Origin: Chryseobacterium sp. ERMR1:04
GTDB lineage: Bacteria; Bacteroidota; Bacteroidia; Flavobacteriales; Weeksellaceae
DNA: 64,000 nt
Assembly: GCF_001297705.1 (NCBI RefSeq)
Contig: NZ_LIRF01000005.1
Coordinates: 583,699 to 647,698, forward strand
Direction: 5' to 3'
Below are positions 55,101 through 64,000 of the stretch, piece by piece. The notes beneath the pieces were generated by a model. That model was not told where the DNA came from and did not search any database. It saw only the letters and a list, made by a program, of their open reading frames with translations. Position numbers and translations under genes: made by a program. Every line of letters begins with the position of its first letter. Within the stretch, counting starts at the first letter, position 1.

Positions 55101-55132
55101 TTTGTCTTTAAATAAGAATTTGCTTATATTTG
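55101..55132 (+). promoter_or_regulatory. Bacteroidota-type promoter
   Basis: TTTG at 55101-55104 and TATATTTG at 55125-55132 are separated by 20 bases. This matches the TTTG-N19-21-TANNTTTG consensus of the Bacteroidota housekeeping sigma. No ORF follows; the next terminator is at 55460-55497. Confidence 0.65.
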
Positions 55133-55202
55133 TACCTGAAAACTAAAACGTTCTTTAAGTTAATTTGTAAAATAGGTAATTATATTTTTAATATTTTGCT
55201 CG

Positions 55203-55218
55203 TGGCAATATAATGGCA
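55203..55218 (+). repeat. First copy of a TGGCAATAT-N2-TGGCA element
   Basis: The 16-mer TGGCAATATAATGGCA at 55203-55218 recurs at 55348-55363 with two changes (central AA replaced by CG). Each copy is itself built from two TGGCA units. The copies flank the first tRNA 3'-end fragment and could be recombinase binding sites. Confidence 0.55.
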
Positions 55219-55268
55219 CTCAAAATTATTTAAAATATAACATGCAGAATATTAGCGATTTAATGGTT

Positions 55269-55294
55269 GGGGTTCGAGTCCCGTCCATTCCGCA
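55269..55294 (+). other. tRNA 3'-end fragment, probable attachment site
   Basis: GGGTTCGAGTCCCG followed by TCCATTCCGCA is the T-arm and acceptor end of a tRNA. The bases before it do not form the rest of a tRNA. Such fragments are left where tyrosine-recombinase elements integrate into tRNA 3' ends. No integrase gene is visible in the window. Confidence 0.65.
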
Positions 55295-55347
55295 GTAGCT
55301 CAGAAGAGAACTGAAAATTGATTTTTTGAAAATGCACAAAAAGAATG

Positions 55348-55363
55348 TGGCAATATCGTGGCA
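55348..55363 (+). repeat. Second copy of the TGGCAATAT-N2-TGGCA element
   Basis: TGGCAATATCGTGGCA at 55348-55363 is the second copy of the 16-mer described at 55203. It lies between the two tRNA 3'-end fragments. Confidence 0.55.
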
Positions 55364-55424
55364 AATTTCATTCTTAAAGTAAAAAAATCATTATCAATCG
55401 TATATTAAAGGGGTAGGTGAGAAA

Positions 55425-55439
55425 CCCTCTCTCTCCGCA
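55425..55439 (+). other. tRNA-Ser 3'-end fragment, second attachment-like site
   Basis: CCCTCTCTCTCCGCA matches the acceptor end typical of Bacteroidota tRNA-Ser. No tRNA body precedes it; GTGAGAAA replaces the T-loop. It is a second att-like scar 131 bases after the first. Confidence 0.55.
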
Positions 55440-55459
55440 AGTTGAGAAACTAAAAAATA

Positions 55460-55497
55460 AAAAAAGCCTTTAAATATTACTATTTAAAGGCTTTTTT
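55460..55497. terminator. Strong bidirectional terminator
   Basis: AAAAAAGCCTTTAAAT and ATTTAAAGGCTTTTTT form a long perfect stem around a short loop, with T runs on both strands. It separates the att-like region from the tandem transposase tails. Confidence 0.9.
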
Positions 55498-55551
55498 GTG
55501 CTTATTAAATATCAATTGTAGCCACCAGATTTTGAAGCTGATCCATTTTTA

Positions 55552-56292
55552 GGATCAGTTCCAAAACTTGGGGACTAGGCAAAAAGTTTAGATAACCTAA
55601 ATAGGAAAAACGATTTATCTCGTACGCCCCTAAGTTGTAATCTGAAGTTTTTTATTTTGGCATTAAAAGATTCAGCTGCCGCATTTGTGCTACGAGCATT
55701 AAAATAATTGAGAATATTATCATAGTTTAATATGATTGTTCTCGTTAAGGTATTGAAGGTTTTAAATCCGGATTCTTCTACTTCTTTAAACAAATGTGGG
55801 ATCAATACCAAAAGTTGGGGACTAGGCAAAAAGTTTAGATAATCTAAATAGGAAAAACGATTTATCTCGCACACCTCTAAGTTGTAATCTGAAGTTTTTT
55901 ATTTTGGCATTAAAAGATTCAGCTGCCGCATTTGTGCTACGAGCATTAAAATAATTGAGAATATTATCATAGTTTAATATGATTGTTCTCGTTAAGGTAT
56001 TGAAGGTTTTAAATCCGGATTCTTCTACTTCTTTAAACCAATGTGGGATCAATACCAAAAGTTGGGGACTATGCAAAAAGCTTAGATAATCTAAATAGGA
56101 AAAACGATTTATCTCGCACACCTCTAAGTTGTAATCTGAAGTTTTTTATTTTGGCATTAAAAGATTCAGCTGCCGCATTTGTGCTACGAGCATTAAAATA
56201 ATTGAGAATATTATCATAGTTTAATATGATTGTTCTCGTTAAGGTATTGAAGGTTTTAAATCTGGATTCTTCCACATCTTTAAACCAATGTG
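55552..56292 (-). mobile_element. Three tandem 247-bp copies of an ISAon1/ISL3-type transposase 3' end
   Basis: The stretch is exactly 3 x 247 bases (55552-55798, 55799-56045, 56046-56292). Each unit encodes on the minus strand the last ~80 residues of a transposase: FKTFNTLTRTIILNYDNILN, then ARSTNAAAESFNAKIKNF and LRGVRDKSFFLFRLSKLFA. The units differ by only a few bases. The catalytic front of the transposase is missing, so no copy is active. The array abuts the truncated helicase at 56290. It looks like replication or recombination slippage in an IS remnant. Confidence 0.8.
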
Positions 56293-58248
56293 CTAACTTT
56301 TGATTTTCAAGACCATCGAAAACAAAAAGAAGAAGTTGAATTTTCATTTAATGCAACATTAAGAGATCATCAGGATAAGGTCATTGATAGTATTTCAAAG
56401 AAGGATTTTGGAGTAATTGTTGCTCCGCCCGGTTCGGGTAAAACAATTATGGGTTTGAAAATCATTGCAGACAAGAAACAACCAGCTTTAATCGTTGTTC
56501 ATCGTAAACAATTATTGGAACAATGGCAGGAAAGAGTACAAACATTTATCGGAATTCCTAAACATGAAATTGGTATCATCGGGCAAGGAAAGGCAAAAAT
56601 TGGAAAACAGATTACAATTGCTACCATTCAGAGTTTGCCAAAGCAAATTGAGCAAATCCAGAATCAATTTGGAATTATTATCGTGGACGAATGTCATCAT
56701 ATTCCTGCCGAAACGTTCCGTAATACGATTGAAAAATTGGAAACATTTTATTTATATGGACTAACAGCGACACCATTTAGAAAATACAATGATGATAAAT
56801 TGATTTTTGCCTTTCTTGGAGAAATAATTTCAGAAATTGCGAATAATGAAATTGAAAACTTTAAACATGCTAAAATAATTGTCAGGAATACAAATTTGGA
56901 TGTTCCATTTAATTCAAAAACTGACAATTTTGAAATACTTTCAAAAATTTTAATTCACGATTCGGAACGAAATAAGCTTATTCTGAATGACATAAAAACA
57001 GAGCTTTCCTTTGGAAAGCGAATTGTGATTATCACGGAAAGGAAAGAACATATTGATACGCTTTACCTTTTCCTAAAGCAATCTTATGAAGTGATTACAC
57101 TGAGTGGTGATGATTCTGAAAGTAATAGAAAATCAAAATGGCAAATCTTACAACAAGATAACTTTCAGATATTGATAACCACCGGACAATATTTTGGAGA
57201 AGGTTCGGACTTATCAAACATCAGTTCTTTGTTTCTGGTATATCCGTTTTCATTCAAAGGCAAGTTGATTCAATACATTGGGCGTGTACAACGGTCAGAA
57301 ATCAACCCCACAATCTATGATTATCGGGACATCAAAATTGATTATCTGAACAAACTATTTTTAAAGCGAAATACCTATTACCGTCAAATAGCAAGACAAG
57401 CAAGTTTGTTTGATGAACCAACTGAACTTACTCCTGAAAGACAAAGTTTGGTTATAGAGAAACAAATCAAAATAGCTATAGAAGATTTGGATTTCAGATA
57501 TGGCAATGTTGGTTTTAAGTACATAGACAAAGAAAACGATCAACAAATAGATTTTGAAATAGAAAACGAGGAATTTAGACCTGAGTTTGAAGTTTTGAAA
57601 CCTTATATCATTAAAATTTTGAAATCAAAATCTGTTAAAATTGATATTTATAGCGAAATAGAAAATGGTGTTATTTTATCACAATTAGCTACATCATCTG
57701 ATATTGAAAATATCAATAAAGAAATCGTTGAAAGTGTTAATTTTCAGTTTCTTAATAAAAATTTTATCACTCAGATTCCGGTATCGAAGCAAAATATTCT
57801 TACAAGCAATGAATTATCGAAAAATCAAAATATTTATACTGATGCAGAAAATATTTTGGAGGATTTACTAAAAGGAAAACAGTACAAGCACTCTAAGCAC
57901 ATTCAATACTTAGCAGGCAAACACGAACGAAATGTTATGAAACTAAGGTTTGTTTTACAGCCGTTTTCTTTTGTGTTTTTAATTGCCGGAGAACAGAGTT
58001 ATCATATTGTTTTAGAAACTCTAGATACAGAAGAGGCAACCTACATTTGGCATACAGAAAAAAGTAAATCAGTACTAATGGAGACTGTAATGCAAATAGA
58101 CAAAGAACTCAATATTATTCGAGCTAAAGGAAGACAAGCTTACTTAGAAACGAATCCGCATAATTTCTCAAGAATTATGCACGATTATTCTGATGATAAT
58201 AAAGGTTTTATGGTGTGGAAGGGGCAACTAGAAGAACGACTAGTTTAA
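56290..58248 (+). CDS. 5'-truncated DEAD/DEAH helicase, probably from a TOTE-type protein
   Basis: The 652-codon frame starts at a GTG inside the last repeat unit, so the natural N-terminus is missing. The SF2 helicase domains are intact: Walker A APPGSGKT with K51, DECH at 133-136 (IIIVDECHHIPAETFRN), TATPFRK, and the second RecA domain (ILITTGQYFGEGSDLSN, YIGRVQRSE). The sequence from NATLRDHQDKVIDSIS onward resembles the helicase half of TOTE conflict-system proteins. Those carry an archaeo-eukaryotic primase-like domain upstream. The C-terminal 250 residues are intact to an early stop beside an IS remnant. It is likely nonfunctional or repurposed. Confidence 0.72.
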   Translation: MLTFDFQDHRKQKEEVEFSFNATLRDHQDKVIDSISKKDFGVIVAPPGSGKTIMGLKIIADKKQPALIVVHRKQLLEQWQERVQTFIGIPKHEIGIIGQGKAKIGKQITIATIQSLPKQIEQIQNQFGIIIVDECHHIPAETFRNTIEKLETFYLYGLTATPFRKYNDDKLIFAFLGEIISEIANNEIENFKHAKIIVRNTNLDVPFNSKTDNFEILSKILIHDSERNKLILNDIKTELSFGKRIVIITERKEHIDTLYLFLKQSYEVITLSGDDSESNRKSKWQILQQDNFQILITTGQYFGEGSDLSNISSLFLVYPFSFKGKLIQYIGRVQRSEINPTIYDYRDIKIDYLNKLFLKRNTYYRQIARQASLFDEPTELTPERQSLVIEKQIKIAIEDLDFRYGNVGFKYIDKENDQQIDFEIENEEFRPEFEVLKPYIIKILKSKSVKIDIYSEIENGVILSQLATSSDIENINKEIVESVNFQFLNKNFITQIPVSKQNILTSNELSKNQNIYTDAENILEDLLKGKQYKHSKHIQYLAGKHERNVMKLRFVLQPFSFVFLIAGEQSYHIVLETLDTEEATYIWHTEKSKSVLMETVMQIDKELNIIRAKGRQAYLETNPHNFSRIMHDYSDDNKGFMVWKGQLEERLV

Positions 58249-58262
58249 GAGCGTAGAAACTA

Positions 58263-58571
58263 CTAATCATATTTCTGTCAGATAATGATTGTATGCTATA
58301 TAACTATTTAGCAGACGGTGGCTATAGAGGAAATGTTATTGAAGAAATAAAAGATAAGTTTGGTTACATCATTCAGGTTGTTTTATGGTCTGACAATAAA
58401 GAAAAACTCTTTAAGCCAGTACACAAAAGATGGATTGTTGAAAGAACGTTTTCTTGGTTTGATAACTACAGAAGACTTTGCCGAAATTATGAATTGCTAA
58501 TGGAAAATTCTGAAAACATGGTCAAATTATCTGCTATAAAATGATTATTGAATAAAATTTAAACAGGCTCT
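58263..58571 (+). mobile_element. IS5-family transposase remnant
   Basis: The frame at 58293-58544 encodes the DDE C-terminal part: ADGGYRGNVIEEIKDKFGY and the E-containing motif KRWIVERTFSWFDNYRRLCR. The first two catalytic Asp regions are missing. AAACAGGCTCT (58561-58571) is a typical IS right end. At the left a short AGAGC (58248-58252) may be the other end. The remnant is internally deleted (about 310 bases versus the usual 800 or more). Confidence 0.75.
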
Positions 58572-58800
58572 TATTGAGCTGAAAGAACAACAAAACGAAA
58601 TTTTTACAAAAATTTATTCATTAATTGCTAGTGATTAATAATATTTAGTTCTTTATGATCTGGTTTTACAAACTGTATTGTATTGTTAAAAAGTAAGAAT
58701 CGAATATTATAGATATGTATTAAGAGATGATATGAAGGTTATTTATTGCATATATTATCACTTTTGAGAAACTTACAGAATGAGAAAAAAAATATTTGTC

Positions 58801-58885
58801 AAAAAAATGCCCCGAAGATAGTCGAGGCTCTAAATGTTTTCACAACGGAATAATCCTTATTGTGAATTGCTTTTCAAAATTATTG
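58801..58885 (-). ncRNA. tracrRNA of the type II-C CRISPR system
   Basis: On the minus strand, AATTTTGAAAAGCAATTCAC (58861-58880 region) is an anti-repeat of the type seen for Bacteroidota II-C repeats (expected repeat core TTGTGAATTGCTTTTCAAAA). A CACAA/TTGTG stem (58841-58864) follows. The RNA ends in a hairpin GCCTCGA-loop-TCGGGGC (58809-58828) and seven T residues. It would be about 80 nt and divergent from cas9. It pairs with crRNA and is bound by Cas9. The array needed to confirm the repeat lies outside the window. Confidence 0.78.
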
Positions 58886-58888
58886 ATA

Positions 58889-58896
58889 CAAATATA
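58889..58896 (-). promoter_or_regulatory. -7 element of the tracrRNA promoter
   Basis: TATATTTG on the minus strand (58896 to 58889) matches TANNTTTG and lies 5-10 bases before the anti-repeat, the right place to start tracrRNA. Confidence 0.6.
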
Positions 58897-58985
58897 TGTC
58901 AAAAATTGATTAGTTGATTTACGGAAAACCATAATTTGAATGATTTTTTATTTCTATTTTTATACAATATCAAAAACTATTTGCT

Positions 58986-61900
58986 ATGGCTAAATATATA
59001 CTAGGATTAGATCTAGGAACCAACTCAATCGGCTGGGCATTAATTGAAGTTGACGAAAATAATATCCCTATTCGAATTATTGTAATGGGTTCTAGAATAA
59101 TTCCTTTGTCGTCAAATGATAGAGAGGAATTCCAACGAGGTTTGTCAATTACTAAAAATCAAAACAGAACGATTAGCCGAACTCAAAGAAAAGGTTATGA
59201 CAGAAAACAATTGAAAAGAAATGATTTAAATAAGGTTTTAAATAAATATAATATTTTTCCTTCGAAGATGTTGTTAAATCTTCCAATGCTTGATTTGTGG
59301 AAATTAAGAAGTGATTCAGCAAACTCAAATAAAGATATTTCTGCTGAACAATTAGGACGTATTTTGTATATGCTTAATCAGAAAAGAGGTTATAAATCGG
59401 TCAGAAGTGAAGCGAATAGTGATAAAAAAGATACAGATTATGTGCAGGCGGTCAAGGGGCGTTATGCACAACTGAAAGATAGAAATCAGACTATTGGACA
59501 GTATTTTTATGAAGAATTGTATAATGCAAACGTTAATAATTCTTATTTTAAAATTAAGGAAGAAGTTTATCCAAGAGAAGCTTATATTGAAGAATTTGAT
59601 ACAATTATTAATTCTCAAAAAACTAAGCATGAATTTCTTACAGATCAATTTGTTCATCAATTAAGAAATGAGATTATTTATTTTCAGCGAAAGCTTAAAT
59701 CACAAAAAGGGTTAATCAGTATTTGTGAATTTGAAGGCTTTGAGAAAACTGTTTTTGATAAGGAAAAAAATAAACATAAAATTGTTTTTGTTGGACCAAA
59801 AGTAGCTCCTAGAAGTGCTCCTTTGTTTCAACTATGTCGTGTTTGGGAAGTTATCAATACGATTTCAATTAAAGTTAAAAATCCTGAAGGAAGCAAATAT
59901 AAATGGGGGGAAAGAATTCCCAGTATAAAGGAAAAAGAAATTTTAGCAGATTATTTATTTAAAAATGAAGTATTAAGTTTTACTAAGCTTCTTGAAATTT
60001 TAGGATTAAATAAGAATGATGTTTATGTGAATAAACAAATACTAAAAGGTATTAAAGGGAATGAAACTTATGCTACTCTTTATAATATTTTAGGAGAAAA
60101 TGAATTTTTGAATTTTGACGTTTCTATAATTCCATCAAATCATACTTCAATGTTGGTGGATAAAAAGACCGGGGAAATTCTGGAAGAGAGAGCTGGTTTG
60201 GAATTAGATGTTTCATTGGAGAAACAACCTTTTTATCAGTTATGGCATACCATTTATTCACTGAAGGATTTAGATGAATGTAAAAATGCATTAATCAAAA
60301 GATTTGATTTTGATGACGAAACTGCAGAAAATTTGTCTCGTATTGATTTTAACAAACAAGCTTTCGGGAATAAATCGAACAAATCAATGAGGAAAATTCT
60401 TCCTTTTCTAATGGAGGGTTATGATTATTCTCAATCTTGTAGTTTGGCTGGTTACAATCATTCTAATTCTTTGACAAAAGATGAAAGAGAACAGCAGGTT
60501 ACTTTAGATCGATTAGAACTTCTTCCGAAAAACAGTTTGAGACAACCTATTGTTGAAAAAATTCTGAACCAGATGATTAATTTGGTCAATGCAATCCTCG
60601 ATCAATATGGAGAACTCTCTGAAATAAGAGTTGAACTTGCACGTGAACTTAAACAAAGTAAAGATGAGAGAAACGATGCTGATCTACAAAATACTAAAAA
60701 TAAAAAACTTAATGATGAAATCGGAAAACGGTTGGCTGAGTTGGGATTACCTATAACTAAGCGATATATTCAGAAATATAAATTTATTTTTCCGTCACTC
60801 AGCAAAAATCTAAAAGATGCTCATGTTAACAATCAATGTATATATTGTGGAGAAACATTTAATCTATCAGAAGCTTTGAGTGGTGATGCGTACGATGTTG
60901 ACCATATTGTACCCAAAGCTTTATTATTTGATGATTCCCAGACTAACAAAGTTTTAGTTCATAGGAAATGTAATTCCACAAAAACCAATCAAACGGCTTA
61001 CGACTATATTTCTACAAAAGGAGATGAGCAAGTTAGGATATATTTCGAACGTGTTGACGATTGGTTTAAAAGTGGAATTATTTCTTACAGTAAAATGCAA
61101 AGGTTGAAAGTTTCACATAAGGAATATCTTGAAAGAAAAAAAATAGGAAAAGAAACGGAGACCGATAAAAAACTTTGGGAAAATTTTATAGATAGACAAT
61201 TGAGAGATACTCAGTACATTTCTCGGAAATCAAGAGAAATTTTACAGAAAGTCTGTAATAATGTGACTACAACAGAAGGTGGAGTTACTGCTAAGCTTCG
61301 TAATTTATGGGGTTGGGATGATGTTTTAATGAATTTACAAATGCCTAAGTACAGAGAATTAGGACAAACCGTTATCAAAGAATGGACAAGCGAACACGGT
61401 AAAAGAAAACATCAAAAAGAAGAAGTCGAAAACTGGACGAAAAGAGATGACCATCGCCATCACGCTATTGATGCTTTGGTGATTGCTTGTACAAAACAAG
61501 GTTTTATTCAGCGTATCAATACTTTGAATTCGAGTGATACTAAAGATTTAATGTTAAAAGAAGTTGAAGAAGCTAAAGTGAAATTTAGTGAAAAGACAAC
61601 GCTTTTGGAAAAATATTTAAGAACTCAAGAGCCGTTTAGTACACAAGAAGTAATGAGAGAAGCCGATAAGGTTTTAGTTTCTTTCAAAGCAGGTAAAAAA
61701 GTAGCAACAATAACTAAATTTAAGGCAATCGGAAAGAATAAAGATTCTGGTGTTATTGTCCCGAGAGGGGCTTTGCACGAACAATCTGTTTATGGAAAAA
61801 TAAAAGTGATTGAAAAAGATAAGCCTTTAAAGTATTTATTTGAAAATTCAGATAGAATTGTAGATCCTAAGGTTAAAAAATTGGTAGAGGTAAGACTTTC

Positions 61901-62786
61901 AGAAAATGAAAATAATTCTAAAACGGCTATATCAACACTAAAGAAAGCTCCAATCTTTTTGAACGAAGAAAAGACAGAAGTTTTGGAAAAAGCATCTTGT
62001 TACAATGATGCGACGGTACTTAAATATAAATTACAAAGTATAAAAGCAAGTCAGGCTGATGATATTGTTGATGAAAGAGTAAAGTTTTTAGTAAAAGAAC
62101 GATTAGCTCAATTTGGAAATAAAGAAAAAGAAGCATTCAAGGATATACTTTGGTTTAATGAAGAAAAGCAAATTCCAATCATAAGCGTTCGCTTATTTGC
62201 TCGTCCTGATGCTAATAATTTACAGGTAATTAAAAAAGACGAAAATGGGAAGAGTATCGGTTTTGTTTTAACAGGTAACAATCATCACATTGCAATTTAC
62301 GAAGATAAAGACAATAAACTTATTCAGCACAGTTGTACATTTTGGCACGCAGTAGAAAGAAAAAAATATAACATTCCTGTAGTAATAAAAAATTCTTCTG
62401 ATGTTTGGAGTCAATTATTAGACAAACAACTTCCAGAATCACTTTTAAATAAATTACCTACGGATAAACTTAATTTAAAATTCAGTATGCAACAAAATGA
62501 AATGTTTATTCTGGGTTTATCACAGAAAGAATTTGATGAAGCTATTAAAAATAATCATAAATCCTTTTTAAGTAAATATTTGTATTTAGTTTGGAGTATT
62601 TCTAATAATGATTATTATTTTAGACATCATTTGGAAACAAAGAATACTGAATTGAAAAATATTTCTACTGCAAAAGAATCGAAACGATATTTTAGATTTA
62701 AAAGTGTGGGAGCGCTTGTTGGAACTAATCCAATAAAAATAAGATTAAATCATTTAGGGGAAATCAATAAAGTAGGAGAGTACTAA
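58986..62786 (+). CDS. cas9: CRISPR-associated endonuclease Cas9 (type II-C)
   Basis: The 1266-residue RNA-guided nuclease has RuvC-I with D9 (ILGLDLGTNSIGWALIE) and an Arg-rich bridge helix (about 55-85, NRTISRTQRKGYDRKQLKR). RuvC-II has E550 (IRVELARELKQSK). The HNH domain has D639-H640 and N663 (YDVDHIVPKALLFDD) with a CIYCG element before it. RuvC-III has H826 and D829 (DDHRHHAIDALVIAC). All catalytic residues are present, so the nuclease should be active. The C-terminal part (about 900-1266) is the PAM-interacting region. The operon cas9-cas1-cas2 without csn2 or cas4 defines type II-C. cas1 begins 2 bases downstream. Confidence 0.96.
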   Translation: MAKYILGLDLGTNSIGWALIEVDENNIPIRIIVMGSRIIPLSSNDREEFQRGLSITKNQNRTISRTQRKGYDRKQLKRNDLNKVLNKYNIFPSKMLLNLPMLDLWKLRSDSANSNKDISAEQLGRILYMLNQKRGYKSVRSEANSDKKDTDYVQAVKGRYAQLKDRNQTIGQYFYEELYNANVNNSYFKIKEEVYPREAYIEEFDTIINSQKTKHEFLTDQFVHQLRNEIIYFQRKLKSQKGLISICEFEGFEKTVFDKEKNKHKIVFVGPKVAPRSAPLFQLCRVWEVINTISIKVKNPEGSKYKWGERIPSIKEKEILADYLFKNEVLSFTKLLEILGLNKNDVYVNKQILKGIKGNETYATLYNILGENEFLNFDVSIIPSNHTSMLVDKKTGEILEERAGLELDVSLEKQPFYQLWHTIYSLKDLDECKNALIKRFDFDDETAENLSRIDFNKQAFGNKSNKSMRKILPFLMEGYDYSQSCSLAGYNHSNSLTKDEREQQVTLDRLELLPKNSLRQPIVEKILNQMINLVNAILDQYGELSEIRVELARELKQSKDERNDADLQNTKNKKLNDEIGKRLAELGLPITKRYIQKYKFIFPSLSKNLKDAHVNNQCIYCGETFNLSEALSGDAYDVDHIVPKALLFDDSQTNKVLVHRKCNSTKTNQTAYDYISTKGDEQVRIYFERVDDWFKSGIISYSKMQRLKVSHKEYLERKKIGKETETDKKLWENFIDRQLRDTQYISRKSREILQKVCNNVTTTEGGVTAKLRNLWGWDDVLMNLQMPKYRELGQTVIKEWTSEHGKRKHQKEEVENWTKRDDHRHHAIDALVIACTKQGFIQRINTLNSSDTKDLMLKEVEEAKVKFSEKTTLLEKYLRTQEPFSTQEVMREADKVLVSFKAGKKVATITKFKAIGKNKDSGVIVPRGALHEQSVYGKIKVIEKDKPLKYLFENSDRIVDPKVKKLVEVRLSENENNSKTAISTLKKAPIFLNEEKTEVLEKASCYNDATVLKYKLQSIKASQADDIVDERVKFLVKERLAQFGNKEKEAFKDILWFNEEKQIPIISVRLFARPDANNLQVIKKDENGKSIGFVLTGNNHHIAIYEDKDNKLIQHSCTFWHAVERKKYNIPVVIKNSSDVWSQLLDKQLPESLLNKLPTDKLNLKFSMQQNEMFILGLSQKEFDEAIKNNHKSFLSKYLYLVWSISNNDYYFRHHLETKNTELKNISTAKESKRYFRFKSVGALVGTNPIKIRLNHLGEINKVGEY

Positions 62787-62788
62787 TT

Positions 62789-64000
<1,212 letters not shown>

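Noticed and set aside
55269..55294. A complete tRNA gene
   Set aside because: Only the T-loop and acceptor 3' end are present. No D-arm, anticodon arm or matching 5' acceptor strand can be found upstream.
55552..56292. Regular repeats taken as a CRISPR array
   Set aside because: The 247-base units are contiguous and nearly identical with no unique spacers, and they encode a transposase tail.
58246..58640. Helicase frame continuing in frame across the IS5 remnant to LKEQQNEIFTKIYSLIASD
   Set aside because: Removing the remnant with a TA target duplication does not restore one frame (GTT TAT TGA results). The downstream 20-codon tail cannot be assigned to the helicase with confidence.

Overview
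The window looks like a chromosome of a low-GC Bacteroidota, most likely of the Sphingobacteriaceae (Pedobacter/Mucilaginibacter type). The reasons are a SusC/SusD pair driven by an ECF sigma/FecR pair, a Bacteroidota-type VgrG and PAAR-like effector, PRTRC genes, DUF6520-type small peptides, TANNTTTG-like promoters and a type II-C cas9. The family-level placement is an inference from gene content.

Layout. 1-550 is the 3' end of a DNA polymerase III alpha gene. 1117-7822 is a type VI secretion effector island: vgrG, an unrecognised companion, a PAAR-like protein with an HNH-type toxin tip, a probable immunity gene, and a dead second immunity gene of the DUF1911 (PoNi) type with three in-frame stops. 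8107-16703 is a cell-surface signalling and nutrient-uptake operon: ECF sigma, FecR anti-sigma, SusC with an STN signalling domain, SusD and a thioredoxin-like lipid- or periplasm-facing protein. 16755-19838 holds a small secreted-peptide group (DUF6520-like peptide, MauE-like membrane protein, small lipoprotein) divergent from a TPR-AraC regulator, with a perfect 26-bp palindrome between them. 19888-21374 carries a lipoprotein and an AraC regulator.

21959-28808 is a minus-strand cargo block of a conjugative or integrative element: SSB, a DUF932 protein, small unknowns and the PRTRC genes E, C, B and ThiF. B has an E2-like cysteine motif, C ends in glycine and ThiF is E1-like, so the block reads as a possible ubiquitin-like conjugation module. 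29282-36068 is a row of single orphan genes, many resembling immunity proteins. They are interrupted by an Hsp20 gene and by a cysteine-rich double-glycine peptide with two TlpA/DUF4369-type genes, one broken in a G run. 36250-42513 has membrane proteins, lipoproteins and a subtilase.

43246-58248 is a defence island: an AAA ATPase-HNH-unknown operon of Septu (PtuAB) type, an Mrr-like nuclease overlapping an unknown gene, a Hachiman-type helicase plus DUF1837 nuclease, a HEPN-zinc-ribbon protein, tRNA 3'-end fragments that mark integration sites, a 3 x 247-bp tandem array of an IS transposase tail, and a 5'-truncated helicase of probable TOTE type joined to that array. An IS5-family remnant follows. 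58801-64000 is a type II-C CRISPR locus: a divergent tracrRNA, cas9, cas1 with a frameshift near its 3' end, and the start of cas2. The CRISPR array is not in the window.

All assignments come from reading the sequence. No database searches were run, and residue positions were counted by hand.
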